Source of the DNA: Dysgonomonas sp. UBA5412
GTDB taxonomy: Bacteria > Bacteroidota > Bacteroidia > Bacteroidales > Dysgonomonadaceae
Direction of reading: 5' to 3'
NCBI GenBank assembly: GCA_002409595.1
Contig: DHNQ01000016.1
Coordinates: forward strand, 120,246-184,245
DNA length: 64,000 bases
Part shown: piece after piece, positions 6,929 to 16,193 of the stretch
How the letters are laid out: each line of letters starts with the position of its first letter
How positions within the stretch are numbered: position 1 is the first letter of the stretch
Program-made: the position numbers and the translations under genes
Notes under the pieces: generated by a model
Told to the model about the DNA's origin: nothing
Database searches by the model: none
The model's input: only the letters and a program-made list of their open reading frames with translations

Positions 6929-8371
6929 ATGAAAAGACAGTTGCAACATTTATTAATATTATTGATATTAACTCCTTACGTTCTGTATGCTCAAGAGAAT
7001 CGCTCTTCACTTCAGACATTTCTTAATACTCCTGAGTTGAAACATGCCTCTATCGGAATCTGTGTAAAAGACATTACGGGTAAAGAACTTATATCTTACA
7101 ATCCGGACAAAGCCTATACCCCGGCATCTATCTTAAAAGTTGTCACCACAGCAACCGCTTTGGAAGAGTTAGGTCCTGACTTCCGATATACAACAACTTT
7201 ATCTGTAGACAGAAATAGGGAAAACAGATTAGTAATAGAGGGTCATGGTGACCCAACATTAGGAACAAAGCATTTGAACAATAGTCCTTACGCCTTCATA
7301 GACCAATGGACAGAGAAGATAAAACAATTCTTTGATTCTGCTAAAAGTCTAGATATAATGATGGTGGACGATTATTTCGGTTATGACGGAATATCTGATC
7401 GGTGGATTTATCAGGATATAGGAAATTATTATGCTGCCGGAAGTTATGGAATAAGTGTCTTTGACAATACATACGAACTATTCTTCAATACAACCCGAAG
7501 AGATACCTGCCCCATCATCATCAAGACTGAGCCTACGATAGATTTAAATTTTCAGAATGCGATGAATTTAAATTATACGGGCAAAGACAATGGTTATATA
7601 CATGGAACTCCTCTTTCAGATACTCGTCTTCTAACGGGAGATATACCGGCAGGACGCACATCGTTCAGCATAAAAGGTGATATTCCTAACCCTCCTTTAT
7701 TTTTAGGAAAAGTAATTGCAGATAGATTAACAGATGAAGGTTATAAGATCGGAAATATAGATAATACGCATAAACAATACAACGATAACAGATTTCTCAA
7801 AAACAGAAATATCGTAACGGGTGATGCCTTTTACACCCATCGCTCATTTCCGCTGAAAGACATAATACGTGAGACAAACGTAAAGAGCAACAATCACTAT
7901 GCGGAGCATCTAATAAGGACTATTGGCAGAATGAAGAACCCCGACATCTATGCCCCTGCTTTGGAAAAAGGCATTCAAGAAATAGAAACTTTCTGGAAAG
8001 ATAAAGGATTGGAAACATCCTCTTTGATGTTGTTCGATGGAAGCGGACTCGCTCCATCAAATGCAGTAAGTGCAGCTTTTGTATGCGACTTATTAGTATA
8101 TATGCAAGCCAAAAGTAAATATAGCACCGAATTTTTAGAGTCTCTGCCTAAAGCAGGACAAGAGGGAACTGTCAGAAACAGACTAAAAGGTACTCGACTA
8201 GCCGGAAAAATATCTATGAAAAGTGGAAGCATCAATGGCGTGCAATGCTTTGCCGGATATTATATTGATGGAGATAAAAAGTATGCTTTTACCATAATGG
8301 TAAATAAATTCACCGGAAACCGAAGTCAAACCATAAAAGCTATTGACAAGTTGTTCTTATCTATCTTTTAG
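6929..8371 (+). CDS. dacB: D-alanyl-D-alanine carboxypeptidase/endopeptidase, PBP4 type (peptidase S13)
   Basis: PBP4-type enzymes trim the terminal D-Ala from muropeptides and cleave cross-links in the periplasm. The 480-residue product has a signal peptide (ending LYAQ, about residue 21), the SxxK nucleophile motif SILK (Ser67, Lys70), an SNN motif near residue 310 (KSNNHYAEH) and the KSG triad MKSGSINGV near the C-terminus. The long insert between SxxK and SxN is the S13 family feature. The start is set at 6929 (MKRQLQ) rather than an upstream TTG at 6920. It is divergent from the AI-2E-type gene and convergent with the isomerase gene downstream. Confidence 0.93.
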   Translation: MKRQLQHLLILLILTPYVLYAQENRSSLQTFLNTPELKHASIGICVKDITGKELISYNPDKAYTPASILKVVTTATALEELGPDFRYTTTLSVDRNRENRLVIEGHGDPTLGTKHLNNSPYAFIDQWTEKIKQFFDSAKSLDIMMVDDYFGYDGISDRWIYQDIGNYYAAGSYGISVFDNTYELFFNTTRRDTCPIIIKTEPTIDLNFQNAMNLNYTGKDNGYIHGTPLSDTRLLTGDIPAGRTSFSIKGDIPNPPLFLGKVIADRLTDEGYKIGNIDNTHKQYNDNRFLKNRNIVTGDAFYTHRSFPLKDIIRETNVKSNNHYAEHLIRTIGRMKNPDIYAPALEKGIQEIETFWKDKGLETSSLMLFDGSGLAPSNAVSAAFVCDLLVYMQAKSKYSTEFLESLPKAGQEGTVRNRLKGTRLAGKISMKSGSINGVQCFAGYYIDGDKKYAFTIMVNKFTGNRSQTIKAIDKLFLSIF

Positions 8372-8381
8372 TCAAGCTCGA

Positions 8382-8987
8382 TCATTTACTCATCTCTCTC
8401 GACTTATCTCCTAAATATCCTCCATGATGACGTTTGGCATAATCGGACGGAGAAAATTTGATCTTTTTCATTGTCCCTACAACAAGGATGTCTCCTATCA
8501 CAGTCATTACAGTTGTTGAAGTTGTAGGAGTCAAGCCTAATGTACACACTTCTTCAGGACGACCGGTGAGAATACATACGTCCGACTTCTCAGCCAACAA
8601 ACTCTCCTGATCACTGGTGATAACAATAAACTTTATACCTGAAATCAGATTTTTTGCTAATGATATAAGCTCTATTATCTCCCTCGTTTTTCCCGAATTT
8701 GAGATTGCCAATACAATATCATTCTCTTGCAAAATACCTAAATCGCCATGTTGCGCCTCACTTGGATGTAAGAATACGGCAGGTGTACCTGTCGAACTAA
8801 AAGTAGTAGCAATATTTTGAGCTATCTGCCCCGCTTTTCCCATACCACTAGTCACAAGCTTTCCTTTCTTTGTATGTACTTGCTCTACAATCAAATCTAT
8901 AGCTCGGCTATATGCGTCAGATATAGGGATATTCGAAATGGATGCTGCCTCATGGTCTAAGATAGAACGGATTTCTTCAATTTTCAT
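8382..8987 (-). CDS. kdsD: KpsF/GutQ-type arabinose-5-phosphate isomerase, SIS domain only
   Basis: This enzyme interconverts D-ribulose-5-phosphate and D-arabinose-5-phosphate, feeding Kdo synthesis for lipopolysaccharide. The 201 residues cover just the SIS domain: TSGMGKAGQIAQNIATTFSS, the catalytic-histidine region FLHPSEAQHGDLG, and AISNSGKTREI. The E. coli enzymes are about 320 residues with two CBS domains; these are absent here, and the frame ends cleanly, so this is the short form known from Bacteroides rather than a truncation. It has its own consensus promoter (9010-9041). A closely related SIS isomerase with another sugar cannot be excluded. Confidence 0.82.
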   Translation of the reverse strand: MKIEEIRSILDHEAASISNIPISDAYSRAIDLIVEQVHTKKGKLVTSGMGKAGQIAQNIATTFSSTGTPAVFLHPSEAQHGDLGILQENDIVLAISNSGKTREIIELISLAKNLISGIKFIVITSDQESLLAEKSDVCILTGRPEEVCTLGLTPTTSTTVMTVIGDILVVGTMKKIKFSPSDYAKRHHGGYLGDKSREMSK

Positions 8988-9009
8988 GCGATATTATTTT
9001 TAGCAGTGG

Positions 9010-9041
9010 CAAAGATACAATTTTTATATGATTCTATACAA
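9010..9041 (-). promoter_or_regulatory. promoter of the arabinose-5-phosphate isomerase gene
   Basis: Minus-strand TTG (9041-9039) and TATCTTTG (9017-9010) are 21 bases apart, matching the Bacteroidota -33/-7 arrangement. The -7 element is about 23 bases before the ATG at 8987. Confidence 0.65.
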
Positions 9042-9720
9042 GAGGTATCAAACGTAGTCAATGTCCATTTGTTCAAACATTGGGCAATATGTGCCTATTT
9101 TCAAACTATATTCTATACCATATTATTGAGCAAATAAAATCCAGAATTGAGCATTGTTGTAAAATAAAGAATAAAAAACAACTATCATGTGCTGTTTTTT
9201 GTAGAAATTTTATAATTTTACATTATATTATCAAATTTACAAGAAGGCGACAATAATAGATTTTATAAACAATTTGTGTTTGACTTTACTTTCGTGTTTT
9301 CTACAAGTACAAATTTCATACCTTATTAGAATCAAGATACCAGACCTAGTTTCAACAGAGAAGCAAAACACGATTTAACTAGTAATAAACACATTACATA
9401 TCCACTTTAAGGCTCAAGCCAAATTTAAGAAAAGATTATATATTTATAAAAAGATAAACCCATTTAAATGTGGCTTATACCCTAAGTCTAGGTTCTACAT
9501 AAATAGAAATTATAAACAAATAGTTTCTACAAACAACTACAGATTTAGGAATATTTTATTGATTAAGTAACCTTAATTTTTTATTTCATTACAATGTTCA
9601 ATATAGAAAAGATATAAAAGAGGAAAAAGAATACGTTACGATTGCTTAAAATTGTTTTTTTGATTCTACAAACGAATAGTTAACATTAAAATAGTAATTA
9701 GAACCCTAAATTAATTTATT
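9042..9720. other. long AT-rich intergenic region without a gene
   Basis: No reading frame of useful length is present on either strand. The only structure I can point to is an imperfect inverted repeat, AAGCCAAATTTAA (9416-9428) with TTAAATGTGGCTT (9464-9476), one mismatch, separated by 35 bases. It has no T run and is not a terminator. No tRNA-like cloverleaf was seen. The region supplies the leader of the small exported protein at 9721. Confidence 0.5.
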
Positions 9721-10107
9721 ATGAAAAAGATTTTATTATTGATTACTTTGTGCATAGTAACAATTGTTTTACATGCTCAACAAAGCGGGAACAAAATTTC
9801 TGACCCCTTAAATCCATTCAATAGACCTTCCGAAGAAGTTGATCGAATACACCGAGATTTTTTTAGTTTAAAAACCGAAGGAAAACCTTCTCCGATCGTA
9901 TTTCAGAATTATATTAAACAGATAATCAACAGAGAGCTTAAAATGTATAAGGGAACATATCCAATGATCAATCCTAGTAATTATATTAACTATGCATATT
10001 CATTTGAAGATGAGATGCTTATTGAATTTTCTAATCGAATCGCAGAGGAGATATATAATTACCTAACAGACAATCGTATATATGCAAAGCAAGGAAGTGG
10101 TATTTAA
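9721..10107 (+). CDS. small exported protein of unknown function
   Basis: The 128-residue frame starts with a good signal peptide (MKKILLLITLCIVTIVLHAQ), so the mature protein of about 108 residues is likely periplasmic or secreted. I do not recognise the family. The mature part has no cysteine, is rich in Asn, Ile, Tyr and charged residues, and its second half looks helical (QIINRELKMYKG, EDEMLIEFSNRIAEEIYNYL). It follows a 700-base non-coding region and precedes a possible decayed ORF, a setting typical of accessory genes. Confidence 0.7.
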   Translation: MKKILLLITLCIVTIVLHAQQSGNKISDPLNPFNRPSEEVDRIHRDFFSLKTEGKPSPIVFQNYIKQIINRELKMYKGTYPMINPSNYINYAYSFEDEMLIEFSNRIAEEIYNYLTDNRIYAKQGSGI

Positions 10108-10146
10108 TTAATAAATAGAGGCATTTTATTAATTAAATGTAAATAG

Positions 10147-10186
10147 ATGAGAGTAGCCCGTTATTAAAAAAGACAGGTCACTCTCA
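10147..10186 (+). other. hairpin downstream of the small exported-protein gene
   Basis: ATGAGAGT and ACTCTCAT form an 8-base stem, extended imperfectly toward a loop of about 20 bases. It has no T run behind it, so a role as terminator is doubtful; it could protect the 3' end of the mRNA. Confidence 0.35.
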
Positions 10187-10275
10187 TGTTATATTAATAG
10201 TATGCTTGTTTCTAGATCCATCTATCCAGAATCATCTTTAGCTATCTTTTATTACTCTTTATATTTAAATACAAA

Positions 10276-10499
10276 ATGAACAGATTTCATCATACCCAGA
10301 CTCAAAGACCAAGTCTGCAATCAAATGATGCTTTTACAAAGAAGAATCCGTACAAACAAGGCAGATACACGACAAGTCAGTGGCGGCATACAAGGCTCAA
10401 GGCTTTACAACAGGAACAGGTATCTCAACTTCGTTGCTTAATACTGAACGCGTATGGCAAGATAAAGGAGCTCCTAATTTTGGAGATGGACCTAAATAA
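10276..10499 (+). pseudogene. possible decayed small ORF
   Basis: An ATG at 10276 opens a frame to 10515, but its C-terminal part does not look protein-like. From 10329 a second frame, offset by one base, reads to a TAATAA at 10497 and does look like protein (segments IHDKSVAAYKAQGFTTGTG and LLNTERVWQDKGAPNFGDGP), yet it has no start codon of its own. The simplest reading is a small gene broken by a one-base frameshift near 10330-10365. It is followed within 25 bases by a strong terminator, as a real transcript would be. The family is unknown. It may instead be non-coding. Confidence 0.35.
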
Positions 10500-10520
10500 T
10501 AAGTCAATTCATTAAGAAAT

Positions 10521-10552
10521 AAAAACCTCAGTACATTTATACTGAGGTTTTT
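10521..10552. terminator. bidirectional intrinsic terminator
   Basis: AAAAACCTCAGTA pairs with TACTGAGGTTTTT around the loop CATTTA, with T runs on both strands. It separates the plus-strand ORF remnant from the purE end of the minus-strand operon. Confidence 0.85.
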
Positions 10553-10640
10553 TTATATTACTAAACAGATAAAGATAATTATGGCTAATTAAACTAGCTG
10601 TCATTCATTCAAATCACAAAGAATCAATCTAGACATAAGA

Positions 10641-11147
10641 TCAATTCGTCTTGAATTTATACTGAACTTTGCTCAAATCTTCGTTTGCTTTTTCAATCTT
10701 GCCTTTCAATGTTTCCTTATATGCAACAAGCTTTTCATGCACAGCAGCATCTCCCGTAGCAATCATTTGCAAAGCCAAGATAGCGGCATTAAGCGAAGCA
10801 TTGATACCAACTGTGGCAACGGGAATACCCGGAGGCATCTGTACGATAGCCAACAAAGCATCTAATCCATCTAAAGAAGCATCAATAGGCACTCCAATTA
10901 CAGGAATAGGTGTCATAGATGCTATCACACCCGGAAGATGTGCCGCCATACCTGCGGCAGCTATAATAACCTTTATACCTCTATCGTGTGCTGCTTTCGC
11001 AAAAACCTCTACTCGTTCAGGAGTACGATGTGCTGACAAAGCATTTATTTCGAATGGAATTTCCATTTCATCAAAAAACTTTGCAGCTTTTTCCATTACA
11101 GGGAGATCGGAAGTGCTCCCCATAATTATACTTACAACTGGTTTCAT
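10641..11147 (-). CDS. purE: N5-carboxyaminoimidazole ribonucleotide mutase
   Basis: Class I PurE moves the carboxyl group of N5-CAIR to give CAIR in purine synthesis. The 168-residue protein shows GSTSDLPVME, the SAHRTPERV loop with the catalytic His, and AGMAAHLPGVIAS with the second conserved His. It lies 6 bases after gcvH, as last gene of a probable rpoN-PAP2-like-gcvH-purE transcript. PurC is encoded separately at 53.6 kb; purK is not in the window. Confidence 0.96.
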   Translation of the reverse strand: MKPVVSIIMGSTSDLPVMEKAAKFFDEMEIPFEINALSAHRTPERVEVFAKAAHDRGIKVIIAAAGMAAHLPGVIASMTPIPVIGVPIDASLDGLDALLAIVQMPPGIPVATVGINASLNAAILALQMIATGDAAVHEKLVAYKETLKGKIEKANEDLSKVQYKFKTN

Positions 11148-11153
11148 TTATAT

Positions 11154-11534
11154 TTATTTACCAATTAGTTTTTTATAATCCGCAGCAGACAACAAGCTAT
11201 CTAGCTGAGATGCATCGCTGATCGTTAATTTAATAATCCATCCTTTTCCGTACGGATCTTCGTTTATCAATTCCGGTTTGTTTTCCAACTCAGCATTAAC
11301 TTCCAACACCTGACCGGTAACGGGCATTAATAAGTCCGAAACGGTTTTGACTGCCTCTACACTACCAAATACGTTATTCTTGTCGATAGTTTCACCTTCG
11401 GTAGTTACATCTACGAATACTATTTCGCCTAATTCACTCTGAGCAAATTCTGTGATGCCGACAACTGCTTTATCTCCTTCAACCAGAATCCATTCGTGAT
11501 CTTTCGAATACTTTAAATTTTCGGGAAAATTCAT
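11154..11534 (-). CDS. gcvH: glycine cleavage system H protein
   Basis: The 126-residue carrier shuttles the aminomethyl intermediate between the P and T proteins on a lipoylated lysine. The lipoyl site is the Lys in GSVEAVKTVSDL (Lys63), and the KYSKDHEWI N-terminus and DPYGKGWIIKL C-terminal segment are typical. No gcvP or gcvT is nearby. The spacings (24 bases after the membrane protein gene, 6 before purE) suggest co-transcription. Linking one-carbon and purine genes makes metabolic sense, because glycine cleavage supplies one-carbon units to purines. Confidence 0.96.
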   Translation of the reverse strand: MNFPENLKYSKDHEWILVEGDKAVVGITEFAQSELGEIVFVDVTTEGETIDKNNVFGSVEAVKTVSDLLMPVTGQVLEVNAELENKPELINEDPYGKGWIIKLTISDASQLDSLLSAADYKKLIGK

Positions 11535-11558
11535 AATCTCAATTTTTTCTTTATATGG

Positions 11559-12323
11559 TTAAAACAATACTCTCTTAAAGAAGAACATGATAAAAGCCCA
11601 ATAAGTTCCGATCCAGACACAAATATAGGAAACCACGAGCCCTATCAGAAAACTGATATAGACCTGTGCCGGAGTCTCTTTTTGTAACATCAGGCGAGAA
11701 ACTCCTAAACACCCTGCTAAGATAAACAAAATGATGAATAATATGAATGGATTCAAGCCTTTAACATTATAACAAACCGACAAAGTAGTGCCTATTAATG
11801 CTCCAATCCCCATCATATGCAGGCTTGCATTCCAAGATTTGCAGTTTATAGCCCCAATAATAATCAAAACAATAGGCGTTGCCAATATACCAAGAAACCA
11901 CGTATAAAGTCCGGCCGATGCAAAGTAATACAAGAGAAGGCTATATGAGAAAAAGAACAGCAAATAAGACACAGAGCCAGATTTGTGTACTTTTCTATCT
12001 GAATTTTTAGCCAAGCCTGACCTATTAAAGAAATAGAGACTGCTGGCAGGAATAATACATGTGAGGAATATAACCGGAAGCATAAACAGAAGGAATTGCC
12101 CGGCAAAAAGAAAATTGAAGTCTGTATATAGGAATAAAATTGCAACTCCATATATACCCATAAACAATGGATGGAGAATTACAGAGATGATACGAGCAAA
12201 AAGAGGTTCTTTAATTTTAGGTGGTTCATACGAAAACTGTAATTGCGGAGTCTTCTCCGCGTCGTTATCAATAACGATAAAATCATTGACCTCAGCTAAA
12301 GTCTCGTTCTCCTCTTTCATCAT
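11559..12323 (-). CDS. PAP2-like integral membrane protein
   Basis: The 254-residue protein has a 40-residue acidic N-terminus and about six membrane segments. A SRLMLQKETPAQVYISFLIG stretch near the C-terminus resembles the last catalytic motif of PAP2 phosphatases (SR-x5-H-x3-D), but the His is replaced by Thr and the Asp by Gln, and the earlier KxxxxxxRP motif is not seen. A similar degenerate form recurs in Bacteroidota. It may therefore be a non-catalytic or differently acting lipid-phosphatase relative. Its ATG overlaps the rpoN stop by four bases (ATGA), so the two are translationally coupled. Confidence 0.6.
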   Translation of the reverse strand: MMKEENETLAEVNDFIVIDNDAEKTPQLQFSYEPPKIKEPLFARIISVILHPLFMGIYGVAILFLYTDFNFLFAGQFLLFMLPVIFLTCIIPASSLYFFNRSGLAKNSDRKVHKSGSVSYLLFFFSYSLLLYYFASAGLYTWFLGILATPIVLIIIGAINCKSWNASLHMMGIGALIGTTLSVCYNVKGLNPFILFIILFILAGCLGVSRLMLQKETPAQVYISFLIGLVVSYICVWIGTYWAFIMFFFKRVLF

Positions 12324-13780
12324 ATCTCTTTTCTTAGTCTGGCAACCGGCAGATTCATTTGTTCTCTATACTTTGCCACAGTACGGCGAGCTATTATATA
12401 GCCTTTTTCTTTTAATATTTCCGACAGTTTATCGTCGGTAAGAGGCTTCTTTTTATCTTCATTCTCTATACATTCTTTGAGTATAGCTTTTACCTCACGA
12501 GACGAAATTTCTTCACCCGAATCGGTTTGCATCGACTCTGAAAAGAAATATTTGAGTGGATATATTCCAAAATTAGTTTGAACATATTTGCTATTGCTCA
12601 CCCTCGATATGGTAGAAATGTCATATCCTGTACGCTGTGCCACATCTTTCAGAATCATTGGTTTCAACTGAGCTTCATCACCTGTGAGAAAAAAATCATA
12701 TTGCATATCCAAGATCGCTTGCATCGTGCGTTGCAATGTATCCTGACGCTGTTTGATTGCATCAATAAACCAACGCGCAGAGTCTAGTTTTTGTTTTACG
12801 AACAGAACTGCATTTTTCTTATCAGACGACATGCTCTCTTTATTATCAGCATATCCTCTTAAAAGATTTGAATATTCACGACTGACTCTCAGATCCGGAA
12901 TATTACGATTGTTCATACTCAATACTAATTCTCCATTGTAAGTCTCTACTAGGAAGTCGGGAACAATCGTACTCAAAGTAACAGACATAGCATCGCCCCA
13001 GTTATTACCGGGCTTGGGATTCAAAGCTGTTATTTCTTGGATTGCCTCTTTCAGAGCATCTTCATCTACGCTTAGCTGTTTTATGATCTTATCATAATGC
13101 CGTTTCGAAAATTCTTCGAAATAATCGGATATGATCTTGATAGCTAAATCTGTATCTTTCGCTTTATCCTTTCGTCTCAATTGCAACAACAAACATTCTT
13201 GCAGATTGCGAGCCCCGATACCTGCCGGTTCAAACTCATGTATAACCGTGAGTATATTTTCGAGACGAAAAACGGGTATATCTATATTTTGTTGAAAAAT
13301 AAGGTCGTCTGATATAGCAGCTAATGAACGGTCTAAGTAACCATTCTCATCAATATTACCAATAATATATTCTGCTATTTTTTCATCTTCATTATTAAGC
13401 TCACATTCACCCAATTGTTCGATCAGGTATTCGTGCAAAGAAGATGCCATAGAGAAAGGAATTTCATCTTGTTTCCCAGAGCTTTGCTTATTATTATCCC
13501 TTAATTGATAATCAGGAATTTCCTCCTCATTCAGATAATCTCCAAGGGTCAACTCCTCTTGAGAAATACTGGTATCATCGTCAGAACCGAGATCATCTTC
13601 AAATTCAGAAGCACTATCAGTCGGATCCAAACCCTCTTCAAGAGCCGGATTATCTTCTAATTCTTGCTTTATTCGCTCTTCTAATTCAATAACAGGCAAC
13701 TCAGTTAGTTTGATAACCTGCATTTGCAAAGGCGAAAGCTTTTGTTGTTGTTTGAGTAATAACTGTTGTTTCAGCGCCAT
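12320..13780 (-). CDS. rpoN: RNA polymerase sigma-54 factor
   Basis: Sigma-54 directs polymerase to -24/-12 promoters and needs AAA+ activators. The 486-residue protein has a Gln/Leu-rich region I (LKQQQKLSPLQMQVIKL) that binds activators, an acidic region II (about residues 50-100), the core-binding and helix-turn-helix regions (DISTISRVSNSKYVQTNFGIYPLKYFF), and the C-terminal RpoN box ARRTVAKYRE. It is full length. The next gene overlaps its stop. No sigma-54 activator is encoded in the window. Confidence 0.97.
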   Translation of the reverse strand: MALKQQLLLKQQQKLSPLQMQVIKLTELPVIELEERIKQELEDNPALEEGLDPTDSASEFEDDLGSDDDTSISQEELTLGDYLNEEEIPDYQLRDNNKQSSGKQDEIPFSMASSLHEYLIEQLGECELNNEDEKIAEYIIGNIDENGYLDRSLAAISDDLIFQQNIDIPVFRLENILTVIHEFEPAGIGARNLQECLLLQLRRKDKAKDTDLAIKIISDYFEEFSKRHYDKIIKQLSVDEDALKEAIQEITALNPKPGNNWGDAMSVTLSTIVPDFLVETYNGELVLSMNNRNIPDLRVSREYSNLLRGYADNKESMSSDKKNAVLFVKQKLDSARWFIDAIKQRQDTLQRTMQAILDMQYDFFLTGDEAQLKPMILKDVAQRTGYDISTISRVSNSKYVQTNFGIYPLKYFFSESMQTDSGEEISSREVKAILKECIENEDKKKPLTDDKLSEILKEKGYIIARRTVAKYREQMNLPVARLRKEI

Positions 13781-13837
13781 GAATTCCGAATATATTCTAT
13801 TAAGACAAAGATAATAATAAAAACAATAATTTAACCT

Positions 13838-14341
13838 TTAAGGTTCAATGCAAGATTGAACTGTAGACAAAAGAATATGCCATTTTTCAATCTTTTCGTC
13901 CAGTCTCATTCTAGCATTTGCAGGACTGGGCGAAGGTAGTGTTACATAAACTTTATCTTTATCGAATCCGACATATTTACGGTAGAACGCTTCTGCTTTT
14001 TGACTTGTAAAGAATATATATTTGATTTGTGGATATTTCTTATAAAGCTTCTTAAAATTATTAGGTCTTTCATTTTTAATATTACTATCGAGACTTCCCT
14101 GCCCTTCACATGATTCGAGAACATCCCATATTCCGATATTGTTTTCTTCGAGTATAGATACTTTATCGGCATAGGCTTCGGGTAATGGCTTTTCAAATAA
14201 TGCAAAAAGGATCTTCCAAAACTGATTACTCTTATGTCCGTATCGCTGCTGTTTTCGCAACGATTCTTCACTCGGAATTGTGCCTAGAATCAGCACATGA
14301 CATTTTTCATTTATTATGGGTTCAAAAGAAGCTTTTTTCAT
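13838..14341 (-). CDS. DNA-deoxyinosine (hypoxanthine-DNA) glycosylase, UDG superfamily
   Basis: This 167-residue protein belongs to the uracil-DNA glycosylase superfamily. The motif-1 region GTIPSEESL, followed by RYGHKSNQFWKIL, and the motif-2 loop LPSPSPANA match the hypoxanthine-DNA glycosylase branch (family 6), which removes deaminated adenine from DNA. MUG/TDG-like activity is the alternative. It starts 9 bases after the stop of the POT transporter gene, so it is probably the second gene of that transcript, with no obvious functional link. Confidence 0.82.
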   Translation of the reverse strand: MKKASFEPIINEKCHVLILGTIPSEESLRKQQRYGHKSNQFWKILFALFEKPLPEAYADKVSILEENNIGIWDVLESCEGQGSLDSNIKNERPNNFKKLYKKYPQIKYIFFTSQKAEAFYRKYVGFDKDKVYVTLPSPSPANARMRLDEKIEKWHILLSTVQSCIEP

Positions 14342-14350
14342 ATTCTATTA

Positions 14351-16129
14351 TTATGTTATACCATGCATCATTTTTATCAAACGTCTGGAAAGAAAAAATA
14401 ATATAATAGATGCTGCTCCAGCCATAAAGACAAAAAGCATAAAAAAATCATATAAGTTAGAGATCTGATAACCGATAAAGGTTTTAGGGTTTTCTATCTG
14501 TTGCTGCTCCAACCGATATTGAATATCAGATTTTAATTCCTTATCCTTTATTTTATAGAATGTAACAATATCGAAAGGAACAACTTCTTTATTATCTTTA
14601 ATCTTTATCTCCTTTTCAAATTCATCGGGAAGTAAAGTTAACGAATTTCCTTTCTCTTCTGCCTGAATTGCAGCCAACTCTATTAGCGGTTCGGGGTAAT
14701 AACCGCTCAACGTTCCCGAAAACTTATTTGCAGCGGCAGTACTCAAATACCACGTTGCCATAAGTAAAGATGCAAAACGTATTGGCGCAAGCTTATTTAC
14801 CATTGATAAACCAATAGGGGAAAGACAAAGTTCGCCGAAGGTATGTATTGTATAAAGACTGATCAGCCATAGCATGCTGACTTTTACTCCCGGAGCAAGT
14901 CCTTTGACCCCAAAGGCAATGACCAAATAGCCAACTGCCAAAAGGAACAAACCGATTGCCTGTTTGTAAGGCGATGCCGGCTCTTTGCCCTTTTTACTCA
15001 GCTTAGACCAGATGGCAACAAATATAGGTGCAAAAATGATGATGGCTACAGCGTTCACCGATTGAAAATAAGATGTAGGAATTGTCCAATCGAAAACATC
15101 CAGATGTCGATCGGTCTGTCCTTCGGCAAAATATGTAAGAGAAGCTCCTGCCTGCTCAAACGCTGCCCAAAAGAATATAACGAAGAAGGCTATAATATAG
15201 ATGACCCAAATACGAGATCGCTCAATTTTGGTCAGAGAAGGATCTGAAATAATATATCCGGGAGCAACTATGGCGAGAGAAAAGATAATAGAACCAATGA
15301 GGTCAGTTTTCAATATAAAAGAGAAGACGCTGAATAAAGCAATCCATATAATACCCCAAATAGCTGCAATCTTTATTATAGACATAGCATTCGTCGGACT
15401 CACATTTTCAGTCTTTTTATCTGTCGTAGATTTAAGCTCTGTTTCATTGCGTTTTATATCCTTACTGTTAGGAATCACACCTATTGCATCACCGGAAGGT
15501 GTTTGGAGATATTTATCTTTAAACAAAACAAAGACTACTGCACCCAATAGCATACCGATACAGGCAGCAAGAAAGCCCCATCTAAAATCGGCAGGATGCC
15601 CTGTATCTCCCAAGATTCCACAAATAATAGGGGCTAAGAAAGAGCCGGTATTCACTCCCATATAGAAAATAGTATAAGCCGAATCTTTTCGTTTATCTTC
15701 AGGCCTGTACAATTGACCGACCATCGTAGAGATATTAGGTTTGAAAAAGCCATTTCCTAATATAAGAAAGCCAAGGCCCGAAAACATAAGCATTGTTGCC
15801 AATTGTACATTTTCGAAAAAAGAGCCTGACAGAAACATCAAGAATTGCCCGATAGCCATTACAATAGCTCCTACTATAATAGAGCTACGATTGCCCCAAT
15901 ATCGGTCAGCAACATAGCCTCCGATCAATGGAGTGAGGTACACCAATCCGGTATAACTACCATAAATCTGAGAACTATATGCTTTATCAAACAACAAAGC
16001 CTTGGTCATATACAGTACAAACAAAGCTCTCATGCCATAATAACTGAATCGCTCCCACATTTCAGTCACAAATAATAAATATATTCCTTTTGGATGTCCT
16101 TTCTCGGTATATTCTACTTTATCAGTCAT
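14351..16129 (-). CDS. proton-coupled oligopeptide transporter (POT/PTR2 family)
   Basis: The 592-residue MFS protein carries the POT signature ExxERFxYYG near the N-terminus (EMWERFSYYGMRALF), which couples protons to di- and tripeptide uptake, and the second family signature near GFFKPNISTMVGQLY. About fourteen membrane segments are expected. A soluble insert around residues 490-550 (KEIKIKDNKEVVPFDIV) is common in Bacteroidota members. Taking up di- and tripeptides fits with the PtpA-like tripeptidyl peptidase at 26.8-29.0 kb. It is divergent from no gene and lies downstream of the MFS carrier's terminator. Confidence 0.93.
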   Translation of the reverse strand: MTDKVEYTEKGHPKGIYLLFVTEMWERFSYYGMRALFVLYMTKALLFDKAYSSQIYGSYTGLVYLTPLIGGYVADRYWGNRSSIIVGAIVMAIGQFLMFLSGSFFENVQLATMLMFSGLGFLILGNGFFKPNISTMVGQLYRPEDKRKDSAYTIFYMGVNTGSFLAPIICGILGDTGHPADFRWGFLAACIGMLLGAVVFVLFKDKYLQTPSGDAIGVIPNSKDIKRNETELKSTTDKKTENVSPTNAMSIIKIAAIWGIIWIALFSVFSFILKTDLIGSIIFSLAIVAPGYIISDPSLTKIERSRIWVIYIIAFFVIFFWAAFEQAGASLTYFAEGQTDRHLDVFDWTIPTSYFQSVNAVAIIIFAPIFVAIWSKLSKKGKEPASPYKQAIGLFLLAVGYLVIAFGVKGLAPGVKVSMLWLISLYTIHTFGELCLSPIGLSMVNKLAPIRFASLLMATWYLSTAAANKFSGTLSGYYPEPLIELAAIQAEEKGNSLTLLPDEFEKEIKIKDNKEVVPFDIVTFYKIKDKELKSDIQYRLEQQQIENPKTFIGYQISNLYDFFMLFVFMAGAASIILFFLSRRLIKMMHGIT

Positions 16130-16151
16130 TAGTATCTATTTTGCACAAATT

Positions 16152-16180
16152 AAAAATCCGGCTTATGATACCGGATTTTT
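16152..16180 (-). terminator. intrinsic terminator of the MFSD1-like gene
   Basis: AAAAATCCGG pairs with CCGGATTTTT around a 9-base loop; the minus strand ends in a T run, 14 bases after the stop at 16194. It separates this gene from the POT gene. Confidence 0.85.
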
Positions 16181-16193
16181 CTAAAAAGTTTTA

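Noticed and set aside
9042..9720. Possible RNA gene or small ORFs in the 680-base gap
   Set aside because: No cloverleaf, no long frame and no terminator were found; the one inverted repeat is imperfect and lacks a T run.
10669..11178. 169-residue plus-strand frame
   Set aside because: It is the antisense of purE, which is certain from its motifs.
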